Shown here one piece after another: positions 28,142-37,206 of a DNA stretch of 51,332 nucleotides. The DNA is from Solimicrobium sp. (GTDB taxonomy: Bacteria > Pseudomonadota > Gammaproteobacteria > Burkholderiales > Burkholderiaceae_D): contig JAJNBE010000018.1 in NCBI GenBank assembly GCA_021155915.1, positions 1 through 51,332 on the forward strand, written 5' to 3'. Both the position numbers and the translations under genes were made by a program. The stretch's first letter is position 1, and every line of letters starts with the position of its first letter. Under the pieces are notes generated by a model. It saw only the letters and a program-made list of their open reading frames with translations. It did no database searches and was not told where the DNA came from.

Positions 28142-29374
28142 ATGGCAACTGCTCCATTAAGAGGTTCCGGTACCGCCGTTAAAGATTTTATTTTTAGCTG
28201 GGAGGGGAAAGATAAATCCGGTAAACAAATACGCGGAGAGTTACGTGCTGGTGGCGAAGCTATTGTCAGCGCTACTTTACGTCGGCAAGGTATTTTAGTA
28301 ACTAAAGTAAAAAAGAAAACGTACTCTTCCGGAAAGAAAATAACGGAAAAAGATATTGCATTGTTCACCCGGCAGTTGGCAACCATGATGAAGGCTGGTG
28401 TACCTTTAATTCAATCATTTGATATAGTTGGTAAAGGCCATTCTAATCCTTCTGTGTCCAAATTGATCTTAGATATTCGCGCAGATATAGAAACGGGTAC
28501 TAGCTTAAGCCAGGCTTTCCGCAAATACCCCCTTTATTTTGACTTACTGTTTTGTAATTTAGTGAGCGCGGGTGAGCAGGCAGGAATTTTGGACGACTTA
28601 TTAACCCGTCTGGCTGTCTACAAAGAGAAAACGGTCGCGGTTAAAGCAAGAATTAAAGGCGCCCTGTTCTACCCCTGTTCTATTATTGCGGTTGCTTTTG
28701 CGGTGACCGCTATCATTATGATTTGGGTAGTCCCTTCCTTCAAAGATGTATTTAAAAGCTTTGGCGCTGATTTACCCGCACCTACGTTAATTGTTATGGG
28801 TATTTCAGATTTTTTTGTGAAATATTTTTATGTAATTTTTCTAGTTGTTTTTGGGGGACTGTATCTATTTTTCCAATCGTGGAAACGTTCTCTAAGAGTG
28901 CAGCGCATAATGGACAGGTTCTTATTAAAACTTCCTATTTTAGGTGAAATCATTCGTAAAGCCAGTGTGGCGAGATGGACGCGTACCTTAGCAACGATGT
29001 TCGCAGCTGGTGTGCCTTTGGTTGAATCACTGGATTCTGTTGGCGGCGCCTCTGGTAATGCCGTATATTCAGATGCTACACATAAAATACAGACGGAAGT
29101 AAGCTCGGGGACAAGTTTAACTATCGCAATGCAGAACACGAATGTATTTCCCAATATGGTTACCCAAATGGTATCCATCGGTGAAGAATCAGGGTCATTA
29201 GATACGATGTTAAGTAAAGTTGCTGATTTTTACGAAGAAGAAGTGGATGAGGCGGTTGGTTCATTATCTAGTTTGATGGAGCCAGTCATTATGATATTTT
29301 TGGGCGTCGTTATTGGTGCACTCGTTATTGCTATGTATTTACCCATCTTTAAACTGGGCTCGGTTGTCGGATGA
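28142..29374 (+). CDS. pilC: Type IV pilus inner-membrane platform protein PilC
   Basis: 410 residues with two T2SSF domains (about 75-198 and 278-400). Each begins with the family motif (FTRQLATMMKAGVPLIQSFD; TRTLATMFAAGVPLVESLD). Three membrane segments are visible: about 178-200, 225-245 and near the C-terminus (MEPVIMIFLGVVIGALVIAM). It anchors PilB to the pilus base. AGGG precedes the ATG. The stop overlaps the pilD start (ATGA). Confidence 0.97.
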   Translation: MATAPLRGSGTAVKDFIFSWEGKDKSGKQIRGELRAGGEAIVSATLRRQGILVTKVKKKTYSSGKKITEKDIALFTRQLATMMKAGVPLIQSFDIVGKGHSNPSVSKLILDIRADIETGTSLSQAFRKYPLYFDLLFCNLVSAGEQAGILDDLLTRLAVYKEKTVAVKARIKGALFYPCSIIAVAFAVTAIIMIWVVPSFKDVFKSFGADLPAPTLIVMGISDFFVKYFYVIFLVVFGGLYLFFQSWKRSLRVQRIMDRFLLKLPILGEIIRKASVARWTRTLATMFAAGVPLVESLDSVGGASGNAVYSDATHKIQTEVSSGTSLTIAMQNTNVFPNMVTQMVSIGEESGSLDTMLSKVADFYEEEVDEAVGSLSSLMEPVIMIFLGVVIGALVIAMYLPIFKLGSVVG

Positions 29375-30282
29375 ACTTGAACAGTCTGCAAGTTGCTAAC
29401 CCGGGAAATTTGCCAATACATTTTTTTGCCGACCTGATGGTAGGCAGCTCCATAGTGGCCAGCTCTTTGGCTGCTATTTTCGGGTTATTGATCGGTAGCT
29501 TTTTGAATGTGGTGATTTATCGTATTCCAAAAATGATGCAGCGGGATATTGATCATTTTATTGCTGAGCACCGAGGAGAAGAATTACCTCCTCAGACGGT
29601 GTTCAATCTCATGTTGCCGCGTTCTGCTTGTCCGCATTGTGGGCATTTAATTAATGCTATCCAAAATATCCCGGTGCTCAGTTTTCTTGCTCTTGGTGGA
29701 AAATGCTCTGCGTGCAAGGCACCTATTTCAATACGTTATCCTTTGATCGAATTGTTAACTGCATCAGTTTCATTCGGACTAGTCTGGCATTTTGGATTTG
29801 GAATGGCGGGTATTTCCAGCCTCTTGTTCAGTTACTTTTTAATCGCATTAGCACTTATCGATCTGGACACCCAGCTATTGCCTGATAATTTAACTTTGCC
29901 ATTAATGTGGTGCGGATTATTAGTGAATACCCAAGGGGTGTTTTGTTCGTTACATTCAGCGGTAATTGGCGCTGCGGTTGGATATGGATCACTGTGGATT
30001 TTTTATTGGGCTTTCAAGTTAGTCACAGGAAAAGACGGAATGGGCTACGGCGATTTTAAACTGTTAGCAGCTCTGGGGGCTTGGGGCGGCTGGGCTCTTC
30101 TGCCTCTTATTATTCTTTTTTCTTCGTTAACCGGCGCCCTAGTGGGGTTGTGTTTAATTTGCTTTGCCAAACACGATCGGACGGTTCCTATTCCATTTGG
30201 ACCTTTTCTTGCTATAGCTGGACTATTTATGCTCCCTTTTGGCAACTCTATTATTGAAAAATACTTAGGTGTGATGTTGTGA
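29371..30282 (+). CDS. pilD: Prepilin peptidase / N-methyltransferase PilD
   Basis: 303 residues, polytopic. The cytoplasmic zinc loop with Cys 87, 90, 112 and 115 (CPHC...CSAC) is intact, supporting both cleavage and methylation activities. The aspartic protease residues are in LIDLDTQLLPD (about 164-171) and GMGYGDFK (Asp 228). It processes type IV prepilins and type II pseudopilins. ATG overlaps the pilC stop and its own stop overlaps the coaE start, so expression is coupled. Confidence 0.97.
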   Translation: MNLNSLQVANPGNLPIHFFADLMVGSSIVASSLAAIFGLLIGSFLNVVIYRIPKMMQRDIDHFIAEHRGEELPPQTVFNLMLPRSACPHCGHLINAIQNIPVLSFLALGGKCSACKAPISIRYPLIELLTASVSFGLVWHFGFGMAGISSLLFSYFLIALALIDLDTQLLPDNLTLPLMWCGLLVNTQGVFCSLHSAVIGAAVGYGSLWIFYWAFKLVTGKDGMGYGDFKLLAALGAWGGWALLPLIILFSSLTGALVGLCLICFAKHDRTVPIPFGPFLAIAGLFMLPFGNSIIEKYLGVML

Positions 30283-30959
30283 GCTCGGGTGCAAATCATG
30301 CAATCCAGCCTAAAGTCACCAAAACCACGGTAAAGAGCGGCCAACTCATAGTTGGGCTAACTGGCGGTATTGGAAGTGGTAAAACCAGCATCGCTAACGC
30401 TTTTGCTATTCGTGGCGCTGACGTTATCGACACGGACATAATTGCCCGAAATTTAACCACGGCAGATGGTGCGGCTATTGCGGCAATTCGATCCGCTTTT
30501 GGCGACAACATGATTACCCAGGAGGGGGCCTTAGACCGCGGGAAAATGCGCGCTTTAGTGTTTTCGGACGTCGATCAAAAACGTCGGCTAGAGTCTATTT
30601 TGCATCCAATGATACGCACTGAAGTTGCACGGCAGATAGGGAATGCGACCGGTTTATACATAATTTACGTTGTGCCATTGTTAGTGGAAACTGGGCTTTA
30701 TGATCAACAACTTCTGACGCGCATTTTGGTCGTGGATTGTGACGAGGAGTTACAAATACAGCGGGTTGCACAACGAGATGGCATATCAGAGCAATTAATA
30801 AAAGCAATCATGGCCGAGCAGGCCTCCCGGGAGGAGCGCCGCGCTATTGCGACCGATATCATTTGTAATCAAACTACTATCGAAGCAATTATCCCGGAAA
30901 TTGACCGGCTACATCGTTTATATTGCGGACTAACGACTTTTACAGGAAAACGATTTTGA
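30279..30959 (+). CDS. coaE: Dephospho-CoA kinase
   Basis: 226 residues. Last step of coenzyme A synthesis, ATP-dependent phosphorylation of dephospho-CoA. The P-loop GLTGGIGSGKT lies at about 27-37, with DTDIIARNL, then HPMIR and a lid-type VDCDEELQIQRVAQRDG. GTG start at 30279 overlaps the pilD stop. It carries about 20 more N-terminal residues than usual; no internal start is better placed. The pilD-coaE-zapD-yacG order is widely conserved in gammaproteobacteria. Confidence 0.95.
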   Translation: MSSGANHAIQPKVTKTTVKSGQLIVGLTGGIGSGKTSIANAFAIRGADVIDTDIIARNLTTADGAAIAAIRSAFGDNMITQEGALDRGKMRALVFSDVDQKRRLESILHPMIRTEVARQIGNATGLYIIYVVPLLVETGLYDQQLLTRILVVDCDEELQIQRVAQRDGISEQLIKAIMAEQASREERRAIATDIICNQTTIEAIIPEIDRLHRLYCGLTTFTGKRF

Positions 30960-31711
30960 TTGTTTACGAGTACCCTTTCAACGAGCGTATTCGCACGTTA
31001 TTGCGGCTGGAAGATTTGTATGAACGATTTTCGTTTTTTCTACAGCAGCAACATCCTTTTCAGCACCACATTGCACTTTCTTTGATTTTCGAAATGCTAG
31101 AAGTTGCTGGCCGTGCTGATTTAAAATCGGAACTTTTGCAAGAGCTTGAAAGGCAAAAACAAACCTTAATAGGATTCCGGTCGAGTCCCCATGTAGCCAC
31201 AGAGACATTGAATGCCATCATTGATGATATTAGCCGCGTTAGTGCGTCGCTCATGATGTCGCAAGGAAAAGCTGGACAAAGTATTCGTGATAACGAATGG
31301 TTGATGAGTATACGTGGCCGCCTGATCATTCCTGGAGGAGCCTGCGAATTTGATCTGCCGTCGTATTACGCCTGGCAAAATAATACGCCTGAGAAACGCC
31401 GTGCCGATATTTTTCGGTGGTTTGCTCCATTAGTGCCTTTATTTGAAGCGATTTCTATGGCATTACGTTTGTTGCGCGAATCGTGTGCCAGTAGGAAAAT
31501 GCTGGCTCCAGCGGGAAGCTATCAACAGATGCTGCAAGGAAAAATTTATCAAATGATTCGCTTGCAGGTGGATCCATCTATTGGCGCTATTCCTGAAATT
31601 TCTGCCAATAAATATATGTTGTGGGTGCGTTTTATGTCGCAAGATGGGACAATGAAGCCACGTGCTTTTGATGGTGAAGTGCCATTTGAATTGACGCTGT
31701 GTAATTTTTAA
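30956..31711 (+). CDS. zapD: Cell division protein ZapD
   Basis: 251 residues. ZapD binds and bundles FtsZ at the division ring. The N-terminus after the start, IVYEYPFNERIRTLLRLEDLYERF, is the family signature. The start is probably TTG at 30956, overlapping the coaE TGA, with AGGA 9 bases upstream. An earlier TTG at 30923 would add 11 residues that only duplicate coaE coding. WLMSIRGRLIIPGG and FDLPSYYAW are further family motifs. Confidence 0.93.
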   Translation: MIVYEYPFNERIRTLLRLEDLYERFSFFLQQQHPFQHHIALSLIFEMLEVAGRADLKSELLQELERQKQTLIGFRSSPHVATETLNAIIDDISRVSASLMMSQGKAGQSIRDNEWLMSIRGRLIIPGGACEFDLPSYYAWQNNTPEKRRADIFRWFAPLVPLFEAISMALRLLRESCASRKMLAPAGSYQQMLQGKIYQMIRLQVDPSIGAIPEISANKYMLWVRFMSQDGTMKPRAFDGEVPFELTLCNF

Positions 31712-31741
31712 TGTGGGTTATTTAATAAAGTTAGTAAAACG

Positions 31742-31918
31742 ATGATCGTAGATTGTCCGCAATGCGGTAAAAAAGTTCTTTGGGATCGCAATAACCCCTA
31801 CCGTCCTTTCTGTTCCGAACGCTGCAAACAAATTGATTTGGGTGCTTGGGCAGAGGAAAGTTATGTTATTGCCAGTATGCCTCCTGAACCAGATGATCTT
31901 CAGGATGAGGGGCGTTAA
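31742..31918 (+). CDS. yacG: DNA gyrase inhibitor YacG
   Basis: 58 residues, starting [14 protein letters not shown]. Four zinc ligands are visible: Cys5, Cys8, Cys24 and Cys28 (CPQC...FCSERC). The family motif C-S-E-R-C-K-x-I-D-L-G-x-W is present. The acidic tail [10 protein letters not shown] is normal. The family binds GyrB and inhibits gyrase. It is 30 bp after zapD, as in relatives. Its size matches the family (about 60-65). Confidence 0.95.
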   Translation: MIVDCPQCGKKVLWDRNNPYRPFCSERCKQIDLGAWAEESYVIASMPPEPDDLQDEGR

Positions 31919-32298
31919 GGCCTTTTGTCGCGCTTCAGGAGCTATAAAGATGAGGCCCGTTCGTCCAGCTGGATATAGGATTATGCATGTTGCTTTGATA
32001 TTCAGATTCATGTTGTAACAAGCCCTGAAGGCCCAGGCCTCTACAGAGTGTCCTGGAGATTTTGGTTGACGGGTCTCCCGTGGAGCGTCAATTTTCTTTC
32101 AGATTTGATGCCGTGAGTATGGCATTCCATAAAAGACGAGCTTAGCGTGTCTGCTACTTGTGTAGGGCCGAAAACTACTCATCTGAGAAATAGGAAAGAA
32201 GGCTCGGATTCCGAGTTTGCTCGAGATAAATGCGGCTGGCCCCGGGGATTGATGAGCAGTACAAGTTTAAACGTCAAAAAACTTACGGAGCAATAATC
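31919..32298. other. 380-bp gap between yacG and mutT
   Basis: Convergent gene ends. It holds the terminator-like hairpin at 32066-32099 and nothing else I can name. No element copy or coding remnant was recognised. Confidence 0.4.
32066..32099 (+). terminator. Probable terminator after yacG
   Basis: Outer stem TTGACG / CGTCAA and inner stem CTCC / GGAG with a small bulge, followed by TTTTCTTT. It lies 148 bp past yacG, so it would end the pil-coaE-zapD-yacG transcript. Confidence 0.5.
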
Positions 32299-32754
32299 CT
32301 AAATTGCCGTTGCTGAGGTTTGAATGCTATTGCTTAACCATTCGAGCAGAGGAATGGTGGCGGGAAGTATTGGTTTTACTCGAATATTCTCCCCTTCCCA
32401 AGCCAATTGTTGGCCTTCCAGACCGCGCGGTTCTCCTCCCCAGGCGTAGCACAAATAAAAATGCAGGCGTACGCGCGCGTGAGGATACACGTACTCACAT
32501 CCGCACCACGCGCGTGTTTCGTCAGGATTAATTTCTATACCTAACTCTTCACGGAACTCTCTAACTAACGCAGGCAAAATTCCTTCCCCGGGTTCGACCT
32601 TACCACCGGGAAATTCCCAGTATCCTGCATATGGTTTGCCTTCTGGACGCTGTGCCATCAATATTTCGCCATCCGTATTTATCAGAACGCCGACAGCGAC
32701 ATCGATGGGTAATGCGGAACTGGATGTATTTACGGCCTTAGAATCAGATTTCAT
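32299..32754 (-). CDS. mutT: 8-oxo-dGTP diphosphatase (Nudix), MutT
   Basis: 151 residues. Hydrolyses oxidised dGTP to protect DNA. The Nudix box GGKVEPGEGILPALVREFREELG lies at about 50-72, preceded by the MutT-typical QRPEGKPYAGYWEFPGG. The C-terminus W-E-G...LPATIPLLEWL is also MutT-like. It follows the DUF815 gene by 5 bp on the same strand. Confidence 0.93.
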   Translation of the reverse strand: MKSDSKAVNTSSSALPIDVAVGVLINTDGEILMAQRPEGKPYAGYWEFPGGKVEPGEGILPALVREFREELGIEINPDETRAWCGCEYVYPHARVRLHFYLCYAWGGEPRGLEGQQLAWEGENIRVKPILPATIPLLEWLSNSIQTSATAI

Positions 32755-32759
32755 AATTA

Positions 32760-33623
32760 TTAACTGAGTTCACCAACGTATGCCCGTGCAAATTGGTTCG
32801 CTACACGGCCCGAGCGCGAGCCACGTTGTAATGCCCAACGCAGCGCGTCCCCTTTTGCTGCTTCGATTTGCTCTTGTGAACATCCTAATCTGCTTAGCCA
32901 ATGCGACACGATGTCTAAATAATCGTCCTGTTTAAACGGATAAAACGACACCCATAATCCAAAGCGTTCAGATAACGAAATTTTTTCTTCCACTGTTTCA
33001 CCGGGGTGCAAATCACCATCTTCATCATGACGATAACTATTGTTATCCGATTGCCGCTCAGGCAATAGATGGCGACGGTTGGAGGTTGCGTAAATTAGTA
33101 CATTGTCTGATTGTGCCGAAATGCTCCCATCCAATGCCACTTTAAGTGCTTTGTATCCGCTTTCACCTTCTTCAAACGATAAATCATCACAAAAAATTAT
33201 AAATTTCTCAGGACGTGCGGCGATTATTTCTACAATCTCTGCAAGGTCCACTAAATCGCTTTTATCTACCTCAATTAAACGTAACCCCTGGTTAGCAAAC
33301 TGGTTTAGACAGGCTTTAATCAACGACGATTTACCCGTACCACGTGCTCCGGTTAGGAGTACGTTATTGGCAGGTCGACCTGTAATAAATTGGTGCGTAT
33401 TTTGTTCAATTTTTTGCTTTTGTTGATGAATTTGGTGTAAGTCATCTAACTGTATGGGGGCAATAGAGCGGACTGCTTGCAAAAAGCCGCGCCCGTTTCG
33501 TCTGCGCCAACAGAATGCAATCGTCTGTTCCCAATTTGGCTCGGACGCGACCAAGGGCAGCAGTGCTTCAACCCGATCAATTAACGTTTCAGCGCGACGC
33601 AAAAAATGTTCCCAATTTTCCAT
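32760..33623 (-). CDS. DUF815 family AAA-type ATPase
   Basis: 287 residues. Walker A GARGTGKSS at about 92-100, Walker B FIIFCDDLSFEE at about 142-153, then YATSNRRHLLPE and a sensor/arginine region SERFGLWVSFYPF. The family is conserved next to argJ and mutT in gammaproteobacteria; its substrate is not established. No signal peptide, so cytoplasmic. It follows argJ by 14 bp. Confidence 0.9.
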   Translation of the reverse strand: MENWEHFLRRAETLIDRVEALLPLVASEPNWEQTIAFCWRRRNGRGFLQAVRSIAPIQLDDLHQIHQQKQKIEQNTHQFITGRPANNVLLTGARGTGKSSLIKACLNQFANQGLRLIEVDKSDLVDLAEIVEIIAARPEKFIIFCDDLSFEEGESGYKALKVALDGSISAQSDNVLIYATSNRRHLLPERQSDNNSYRHDEDGDLHPGETVEEKISLSERFGLWVSFYPFKQDDYLDIVSHWLSRLGCSQEQIEAAKGDALRWALQRGSRSGRVANQFARAYVGELS

Positions 33624-33637
33624 TTTTTTGCCTGTAG

Positions 33638-34879
33638 TTATGATCTATAGTCAGCATTAATTGTCACATATTCATGTGATAAATCGCATGTCCAAACGGT
33701 AGCGCTCGCCGTACCGCGATTGAGCAATATGCGCGTTGTAATTTCACTTTTTTTCATCACACGCTGCCCATCGCTTTCTTGATATTCCGGATGGCGTCCG
33801 CCTTGTTTAACCACCCAAACCTCATCTAGGTATAAGTCTACTAACGCCACGTCTAAATCGGCTATACCCGCTTTGCCGATAGCCATTAAAAGACGGCCAA
33901 GGTTGGGGTCGGAGGCAAAGAAAGCTGTTTTTACTAACGGTGAATTGGCGACCGAGTAAGCGACCTGGCGACATTCTTCGATGCTGCTCCCCTCTTCCAC
34001 GGTCACCGTCATGAATTTAGTTGCGCCCTCACCATCACGCACAATCATTTGTGCTAATTCTTGTGCCAGGCTGACAACCGCCTGCAGTAACTCGTCGTAC
34101 TCCGCTGAGCCCGTATCCGTAATTTCTAAGGATGACGTGCCTGTGGCGATCAATATAAAAGAGTCATTAGTGGACGTGTCACCATCAATAGAAATGCAAT
34201 TAAACGAGCGATTACAGGCTTCTTTGACTAATTGATCTAATACGGGCTGCGTTACCTTTACGTCCATCGCAATAAATCCTAGCATGGTGGCCATATTCGG
34301 CATAATCATCCCGGCACCTTTACTAATGCCGGTCATGGTAACTGTCTGTTTCCGTATCGTTATCTGGCGTGAGGCCGCCTTAGGTTGCGTGTCCGTCGTC
34401 ATAATGGCTTCAGCGGCATGATACCAATTATCTTCTGTTAGATTTTCAATGGCTGATGGTAAGCCAGCAATTAGCCGATCTACAGGTAGCGTTTCTAGGA
34501 TTACTCCAGTGGAAAATGGTAATACTTGAGCGGCTTCGCAGCCGAGAAATTTGGCTAACGCATCACAAGTTGCGTTAGCCGCCGCTAAACCACTTTCCCC
34601 AGTTCCTGCGTTGGCATTACCCGTATTGATTACTAAGGCGTGAATGGGCAAACTGGACTTTACGGCGGTTGCGGATAAATGGCTTTTGCATACTTGTACC
34701 GGTGCGGCACAAAATCGGTTTGCGGTAAATACACCCGCTACGGTGGCAGTGGGCGCCAGCTTCATTACGAGTAAGTCCTTACGGTCTGCTTTACGAATTC
34801 CCGCCTGAGTAAAACCAAGTTGTATGCCTTTTACTGGAAGTAGCTGAGAAGGAATGGGGAGCGGAGAATTGACGGGCAC
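33638..34879 (-). CDS. argJ: Glutamate N-acetyltransferase / amino-acid acetyltransferase (ArgJ)
   Basis: 413 residues. Recycles the acetyl group from N-acetylornithine to glutamate in arginine synthesis. The self-cleavage site is [14 protein letters not shown], with cleavage before the Thr that becomes the nucleophile. GNANAGTGE and [10 protein letters not shown] are conserved active-site pieces. GTG start at 34879 with AAAGGA 8 bases upstream. First gene of argJ-DUF815-mutT. secA, its frequent neighbour, is replaced here by the accessory block. Confidence 0.96.
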   Translation of the reverse strand: MPVNSPLPIPSQLLPVKGIQLGFTQAGIRKADRKDLLVMKLAPTATVAGVFTANRFCAAPVQVCKSHLSATAVKSSLPIHALVINTGNANAGTGESGLAAANATCDALAKFLGCEAAQVLPFSTGVILETLPVDRLIAGLPSAIENLTEDNWYHAAEAIMTTDTQPKAASRQITIRKQTVTMTGISKGAGMIMPNMATMLGFIAMDVKVTQPVLDQLVKEACNRSFNCISIDGDTSTNDSFILIATGTSSLEITDTGSAEYDELLQAVVSLAQELAQMIVRDGEGATKFMTVTVEEGSSIEECRQVAYSVANSPLVKTAFFASDPNLGRLLMAIGKAGIADLDVALVDLYLDEVWVVKQGGRHPEYQESDGQRVMKKSEITTRILLNRGTASATVWTCDLSHEYVTINADYRS

Positions 34880-35151
34880 GATGGTTCCTTTGACAATGAA
34901 AGAGAATTGGGTATTGTAGGATATTCATCTGAGCAAAGGCGAAATAAAAGTATAACCCTTTAAAAATGTTGAGCTAAACGATAATTAGTGGTTTGACTTA
35001 ACGTTACCAACAGTGCACGAAATTTCTCAGTGAGCTGGAGTACGAAAAAATACTTATAGTATCTACGAAAACGATAGTTAGTTACCGCCAGTTGTTCTTC
35101 CTCGCCTGGGATTACCACAAAGTTTCCGCTGCACACTTCAAAATAAATTGA
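34880..35151. other. Gap between argJ and the second NEL-like gene
   Basis: 272 bp at the border of the accessory block. It must contain the argJ promoter. No repeat, hairpin with T-run or coding remnant seen. Confidence 0.35.
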
Positions 35152-36345
35152 TTACTCACCTGCAGCGCTCATTATTTTTTCAGTCTCTTGCCGTAACAGC
35201 GTGTCAATATCAGTTTGCGATAAGGTATTACCTTCCCTTTGAGCGATTTTTTTACCTGACGTGTGCTCCAGATAAAATTGCCATACTGGCATAGCGATTA
35301 GCATTGCTATTACATTCATTCGATCACTCAAGTGTTTGTTGACGAAATCAATGGCGAATTCTTTGTCTGAATTATTTAACTTTGCAATATCTGCGGCATC
35401 TAGCGGATTGCTTATCGTAAAGGGTAAATTTAGTTTTTCCGCTAACTGGTGACGCAGAGCTAATTGCACGCTCAACGCATCTATAACATTAGGCCCAGTC
35501 CCCTCTCCATTACCCTCCCTCCGTCTCTCGCTCCATTGATTGCGCATGACTGGGAGAGTTGCTTCGCCAAGCAAATTTTGTCTGACCATCCCTTTTGCCA
35601 GAGCCAGGAGTACACCTTGCGGCGCGTTGTCGCTGAGTAGTTTGCTAAACCTCGTTAATCCTTGAATATTATTGAAAAGAGTTAGTAGGTACGCTTGACA
35701 ACTAAAAATAGTACCTCGTGCTGCCGAAAAAACTAAACGACAAATGGCCGGCGAATTAATGACAGAACTGATAACTTCGATAATATCGCTCATTGGAATA
35801 CTGTCTTTGAGATCCCAGTCATTCAATCGCTTAAGCATCGTTTCAAAGGCATTAAAACCGTCAACTTCTTTCAACTTTTCCCATTTTTGATTGAAGTCAT
35901 CAATGGTTTCATGGACCCTGTCGAACCAATGTTGATTTGACGATTGTTGCAAGGCGATCCGGGTAGCTCTGTCGATAATAACGTTTGTTAAAATAGCATC
36001 GGTTAAATTAGCATTGCACAGAACGGTACGAATGAGCCTGGCATTGCTCAAGTTAGCGCTAATTAATTTCGCTCCCGTTAGATTAGCATTAGTCAGGTTT
36101 GCGCCAGTTAGATCAACGCCGGTTAGGTCGACATTGCTCAAGTCAACATGACTTAAATCTATCCCGTGAAATTGTCCAATACTATTTCTTGCGCGATGTG
36201 TTGCTAACAGGTCGAGGAAATTCTGTTGTTTAGATTGGGTAAAAAAGATATTTTCTAGTACATCTTTATTGTCTCCTCCATTCCCTGAGCCGCGTCTTCC
36301 TGAAGAAGGACGCTGCTTCAACCGAGGTGTAATGTTTAAATTCAT
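35152..36345 (-). CDS. Pentapeptide-repeat protein fused to a NEL-like ubiquitin ligase domain
   Basis: 397 residues, soluble. A polar Gly/Arg/Ser-rich N-terminus (10-25), then about 12 pentapeptide units A-[DN]-L-x-x (61-125), a helical linker (140-180) and a NEL-like domain (185-395). The last part aligns with residues 455-650 of the protein at 10831-12942: DIIEVISS, FNNIQGLTRFSK, LLALAKGMVRQ, a shared GTGPN insertion, ALSVQLALRHQLAEKLNLPF and a MPVWQFYLEH segment. The candidate catalytic Cys216 is kept, but the next positions are Q-A-Y, so the CxD/CxE acid is missing and activity is doubtful. The pentapeptide part may take the place of the LRR as substrate platform. A pseudo-ligase or binding role is possible. 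Confidence 0.65.
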   Translation of the reverse strand: MNLNITPRLKQRPSSGRRGSGNGGDNKDVLENIFFTQSKQQNFLDLLATHRARNSIGQFHGIDLSHVDLSNVDLTGVDLTGANLTNANLTGAKLISANLSNARLIRTVLCNANLTDAILTNVIIDRATRIALQQSSNQHWFDRVHETIDDFNQKWEKLKEVDGFNAFETMLKRLNDWDLKDSIPMSDIIEVISSVINSPAICRLVFSAARGTIFSCQAYLLTLFNNIQGLTRFSKLLSDNAPQGVLLALAKGMVRQNLLGEATLPVMRNQWSERRREGNGEGTGPNVIDALSVQLALRHQLAEKLNLPFTISNPLDAADIAKLNNSDKEFAIDFVNKHLSDRMNVIAMLIAMPVWQFYLEHTSGKKIAQREGNTLSQTDIDTLLRQETEKIMSAAGE

Positions 36346-36724
36346 AATAATTTTAATGTGTTAAATAAAAAGTTCGTACTAAGTCGTATAAGCGGCGGTA
36401 CCAACGTCTGTCCCCATAGTGATGCATGAATACAGTAAACATAACGATACCGTTTTGTGAACCATGTTTTTTCGCTCACGGATTACAAATTGTCTTTAGA
36501 ATTATAAATAGGCGACTGGCCCGACGAAGGTGAAAAAGATATCATGCGGAAATAGCCTTGCCCATTAGAGATATCCACATTAGGGTTTACCCTACTATGC
36601 ACATTTTAAAAAATTTTTTATGGAAAGTAGTTAAGAGGGCTACGGGCAGGACGCCCCTAAGACTAGCAGTTCCACAACATTTTAAGCATTTAGATCCGTA
36701 GAAATATTAAGGGAACTTAAACAT

Positions 36725-36776
36725 CGCCTAGACGGGGTCGCCTAGACGGGGTCGCCTAGACGGGGTCGCCTAGACG
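36725..36776. repeat. 14-bp tandem repeat, 3.7 copies
   Basis: Unit CGCCTAGACGGGGT repeated exactly from 36725, with no mismatch. Non-coding, within the accessory gap. Such perfect short tandem arrays usually vary in copy number between isolates. Confidence 0.92.
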
Positions 36777-36945
36777 AACCGCAAAGACGAAGCAGATGAT
36801 CATGGGCAATTTGGAGCGGTGCAATTGGCTCGAAAGATTATTGAAATCGTGAGCGAAATGCTTGAGTTGCATACGGAGCTGATAAAGTGTTACCCCCACC
36901 CATTAGCCTGGCCCTTTAAATACGATACTTCATGCAATCGTCCTG

Positions 36946-37086
36946 GAGACCTCTGAATTACCTTGCCGCGTGGACCCAATACGGCGTAGCACGGTACTCG
37001 CAATCTCCAGTCGCCAGGTACAGGAAGATTGCTGCGTTTCTCGCGTCTTATGTTGGGCTCGCCCACTACGGTTGGGCAGAGGTCTC
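36946..37086 (+). repeat. GAGACCTCTGCA palindromic element, copy 6
   Basis: 141 bp, ends GAGACCTCTGAATTACC and GGTTGGGCAGAGGTCTC, body with GTACTCGCAATCTC and ATTGCTGCGTTTCTCGCG. Same orientation as copy 1. The central hairpin is mostly lost. Confidence 0.8.
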
Positions 37087-37206
37087 TATTGTGGAAATCC
37101 ACAATGGTTAGTGATTTCTAAATCAGATAGGATGGCAGTGCCTCGACAATTTGCATGACCCTGATAATCATTGATTCTGCCGCCAATTTACCTAAGAAAG
37201 TTAAAC

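Larger units (their letters stand above)
36346..37206. other. 861-bp accessory gap with tandem repeat and element copy
   Basis: Between divergent effector-type genes. Contains the 14-bp tandem repeat and one palindromic element, listed separately. The remainder (36346-36720) shows no coding frame. The 5' leader of the next gene, CCTAAGAAAGTTAAAC, is nearly identical to that of the paralogue at 48061-50406. Confidence 0.5.

Noticed and set aside
36725..36776. CRISPR array
   Set aside because: Units are 14 bp and directly adjacent with no spacers, so it is a simple tandem repeat. No cas genes.
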